A stretch of 64,000 bases of DNA from Vespula vulgaris (taxonomy: Eukaryota; Arthropoda; Insecta; Hymenoptera; Vespidae), in assembly GCF_905475345.1 (NCBI RefSeq), contig NC_066599.1, forward strand, positions 3,412,001 through 3,476,000, in the 5' to 3' direction. Positions 63,462 to 64,000 of this stretch are shown here, one piece after another. The notes beneath the pieces were generated by a model that saw only the letters and a list, made by a program, of their open reading frames with translations, was not told where the DNA came from and made no database searches. Positions within the stretch are counted from its first letter, which is position 1. Each line of letters starts with the position of its first letter. The position numbers and the translations under genes are program-made.

Positions 63462-64000
63462 ATTCGTTATATCACGAATTATAAAATAGAATAATGGTAT
63501 CATCGGTGTATTCTGTATGTTTTACGTACCATCCTTGTTTTTCTATGGAAAGCACGTTTATTAGAATAATAATCTTCATTTGAGAGAGAAGAGTTAGGTC
63601 AGGAAGGTCCAGATCATGATCCGAACGACCCGTAGGGTAAACGGGATTCGTAAAAATCATTTCGAGCATGTGATCCTCTTATGGAAGAAACACGAATGTT
63701 TTCTCGCTCTTGGAATATCGGTTTTAAAGTTAAATGTAAGCAGTCCGAAGGTTATTCGCCATCGTGGAAAGTTCGTACCTGAAGTATATTTTCTCTCTTT
63801 CTCTCTTGGGAGAACTTGGTACTTTCTCCTTCGGAAGGAAAGCAAGCGAGCAACACGAGAAATGTATTTTAATTCTTTTCGTGTTCGAATCTTCTCTCTT
63901 TCGTTGCAATTTAATATGAATATTCATATGAACTTAATCATTGTCGCGTTAATACATGATATATATTCAGTAATATATTAAAAATATAATGTGCGTGTAT
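62670..64000. other. Upstream flank of the dioxygenase gene
   Basis: AT-rich DNA with ATC and (ATT)n repeats. A GC-richer patch at 63570-63860 may be a promoter or 5' exon. On the minus strand a donor-like ATG|GTACGT lies at 63532-63524. The plus-strand frame at 63616-63981 has no recognised motif. Confidence 0.5.
63410..63461 (+). repeat. (ATT)n microsatellite
   Basis: About 17 ATT units, after an irregular TATTATTAATATTAATAAC stretch. Confidence 0.93.

Noticed and set aside
63616..63981. Plus-strand 121-codon frame at the right end
   Set aside because: No domain, no conserved pattern and competing frames on both strands. More likely promoter-region DNA of the dioxygenase gene.
1..64000. 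Prokaryotic systems: CRISPR arrays, operons, prophage, toxin-antitoxin
   Set aside because: Genes have spliceosomal introns and metazoan domains. All direct repeats are simple-sequence arrays without spacers of constant length.
1..64000. tRNA and rRNA genes
   Set aside because: I saw no cloverleaf-consistent A-box/B-box pair and no rRNA core sequence, but a covariance-model scan would be decisive and I could not run one.

Overview
This is eukaryotic, AT-rich nuclear DNA from an insect. The ultraspiracle protein it encodes matches what I remember of the honeybee orthologue closely, over its whole length and with the RXR-like ligand domain typical of the order, so I infer Hymenoptera, probably Aculeata. 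I cannot name the species. Nearly all coding sequence sits in five intron-containing genes with GT/AG splice sites. The rest is intron and intergenic DNA unusually dense in microsatellites, mainly (CT)n/(AG)n, (AT)n, (AAT)n, (GGA)n and (CTG)n. These create many spurious reading frames rich in LS, RE, YI or I.

Layout. At 54-1004 (-) is the 5' half of the La autoantigen homologue (La motif plus the first part of RRM1); the gene runs off the left edge. At 2001-3079 (+) is a complete four-exon TCTP gene with a 5'-TOP-like leader. La and TCTP are divergent. From 3.1 to 10.1 kb there is no coding gene I can support. From 10134 to 34801 (-) lies ultraspiracle (USP/RXR): six coding exons, 428 residues, with an 18.5 kb first intron full of simple repeats and a few GC-richer islands. 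From 34.8 to 56.2 kb is a gene-poor stretch upstream of USP with repeats, promoter-like GC-richer patches and palindromes. At 56221-60129 (+) is a 12-exon SWT1 homologue (WW domain plus PIN endoribonuclease domain, 927 residues). At 60662-62669 (-) is a four-exon phytanoyl-CoA dioxygenase-domain gene like PHYHD1 (278 residues), convergent with SWT1.

The genes do not form a pathway. La, TCTP and SWT1 relate to RNA and translation, USP is the ecdysteroid-receptor partner, and PHYHD1 is an Fe(II)/2-oxoglutarate oxygenase. This looks like ordinary neighbourhood rather than a functional cluster.

The most novel item I can support is a family of short non-autonomous mariner-like elements (MITEs). 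It has three diverged copies near 14.5, 49.6 and 62.2 kb, and one copy has doubled termini. Regulatory-looking items include a cluster of nuclear-receptor half-sites beside a TATA motif inside USP intron 1, perfect palindromes at 24249, 44084, 46068 and 55729, and a long (CT)n tract just upstream of a USP splice acceptor. I found no CRISPR array, operon, phage or other prokaryote-type system, and no tRNA or rRNA gene I could support.
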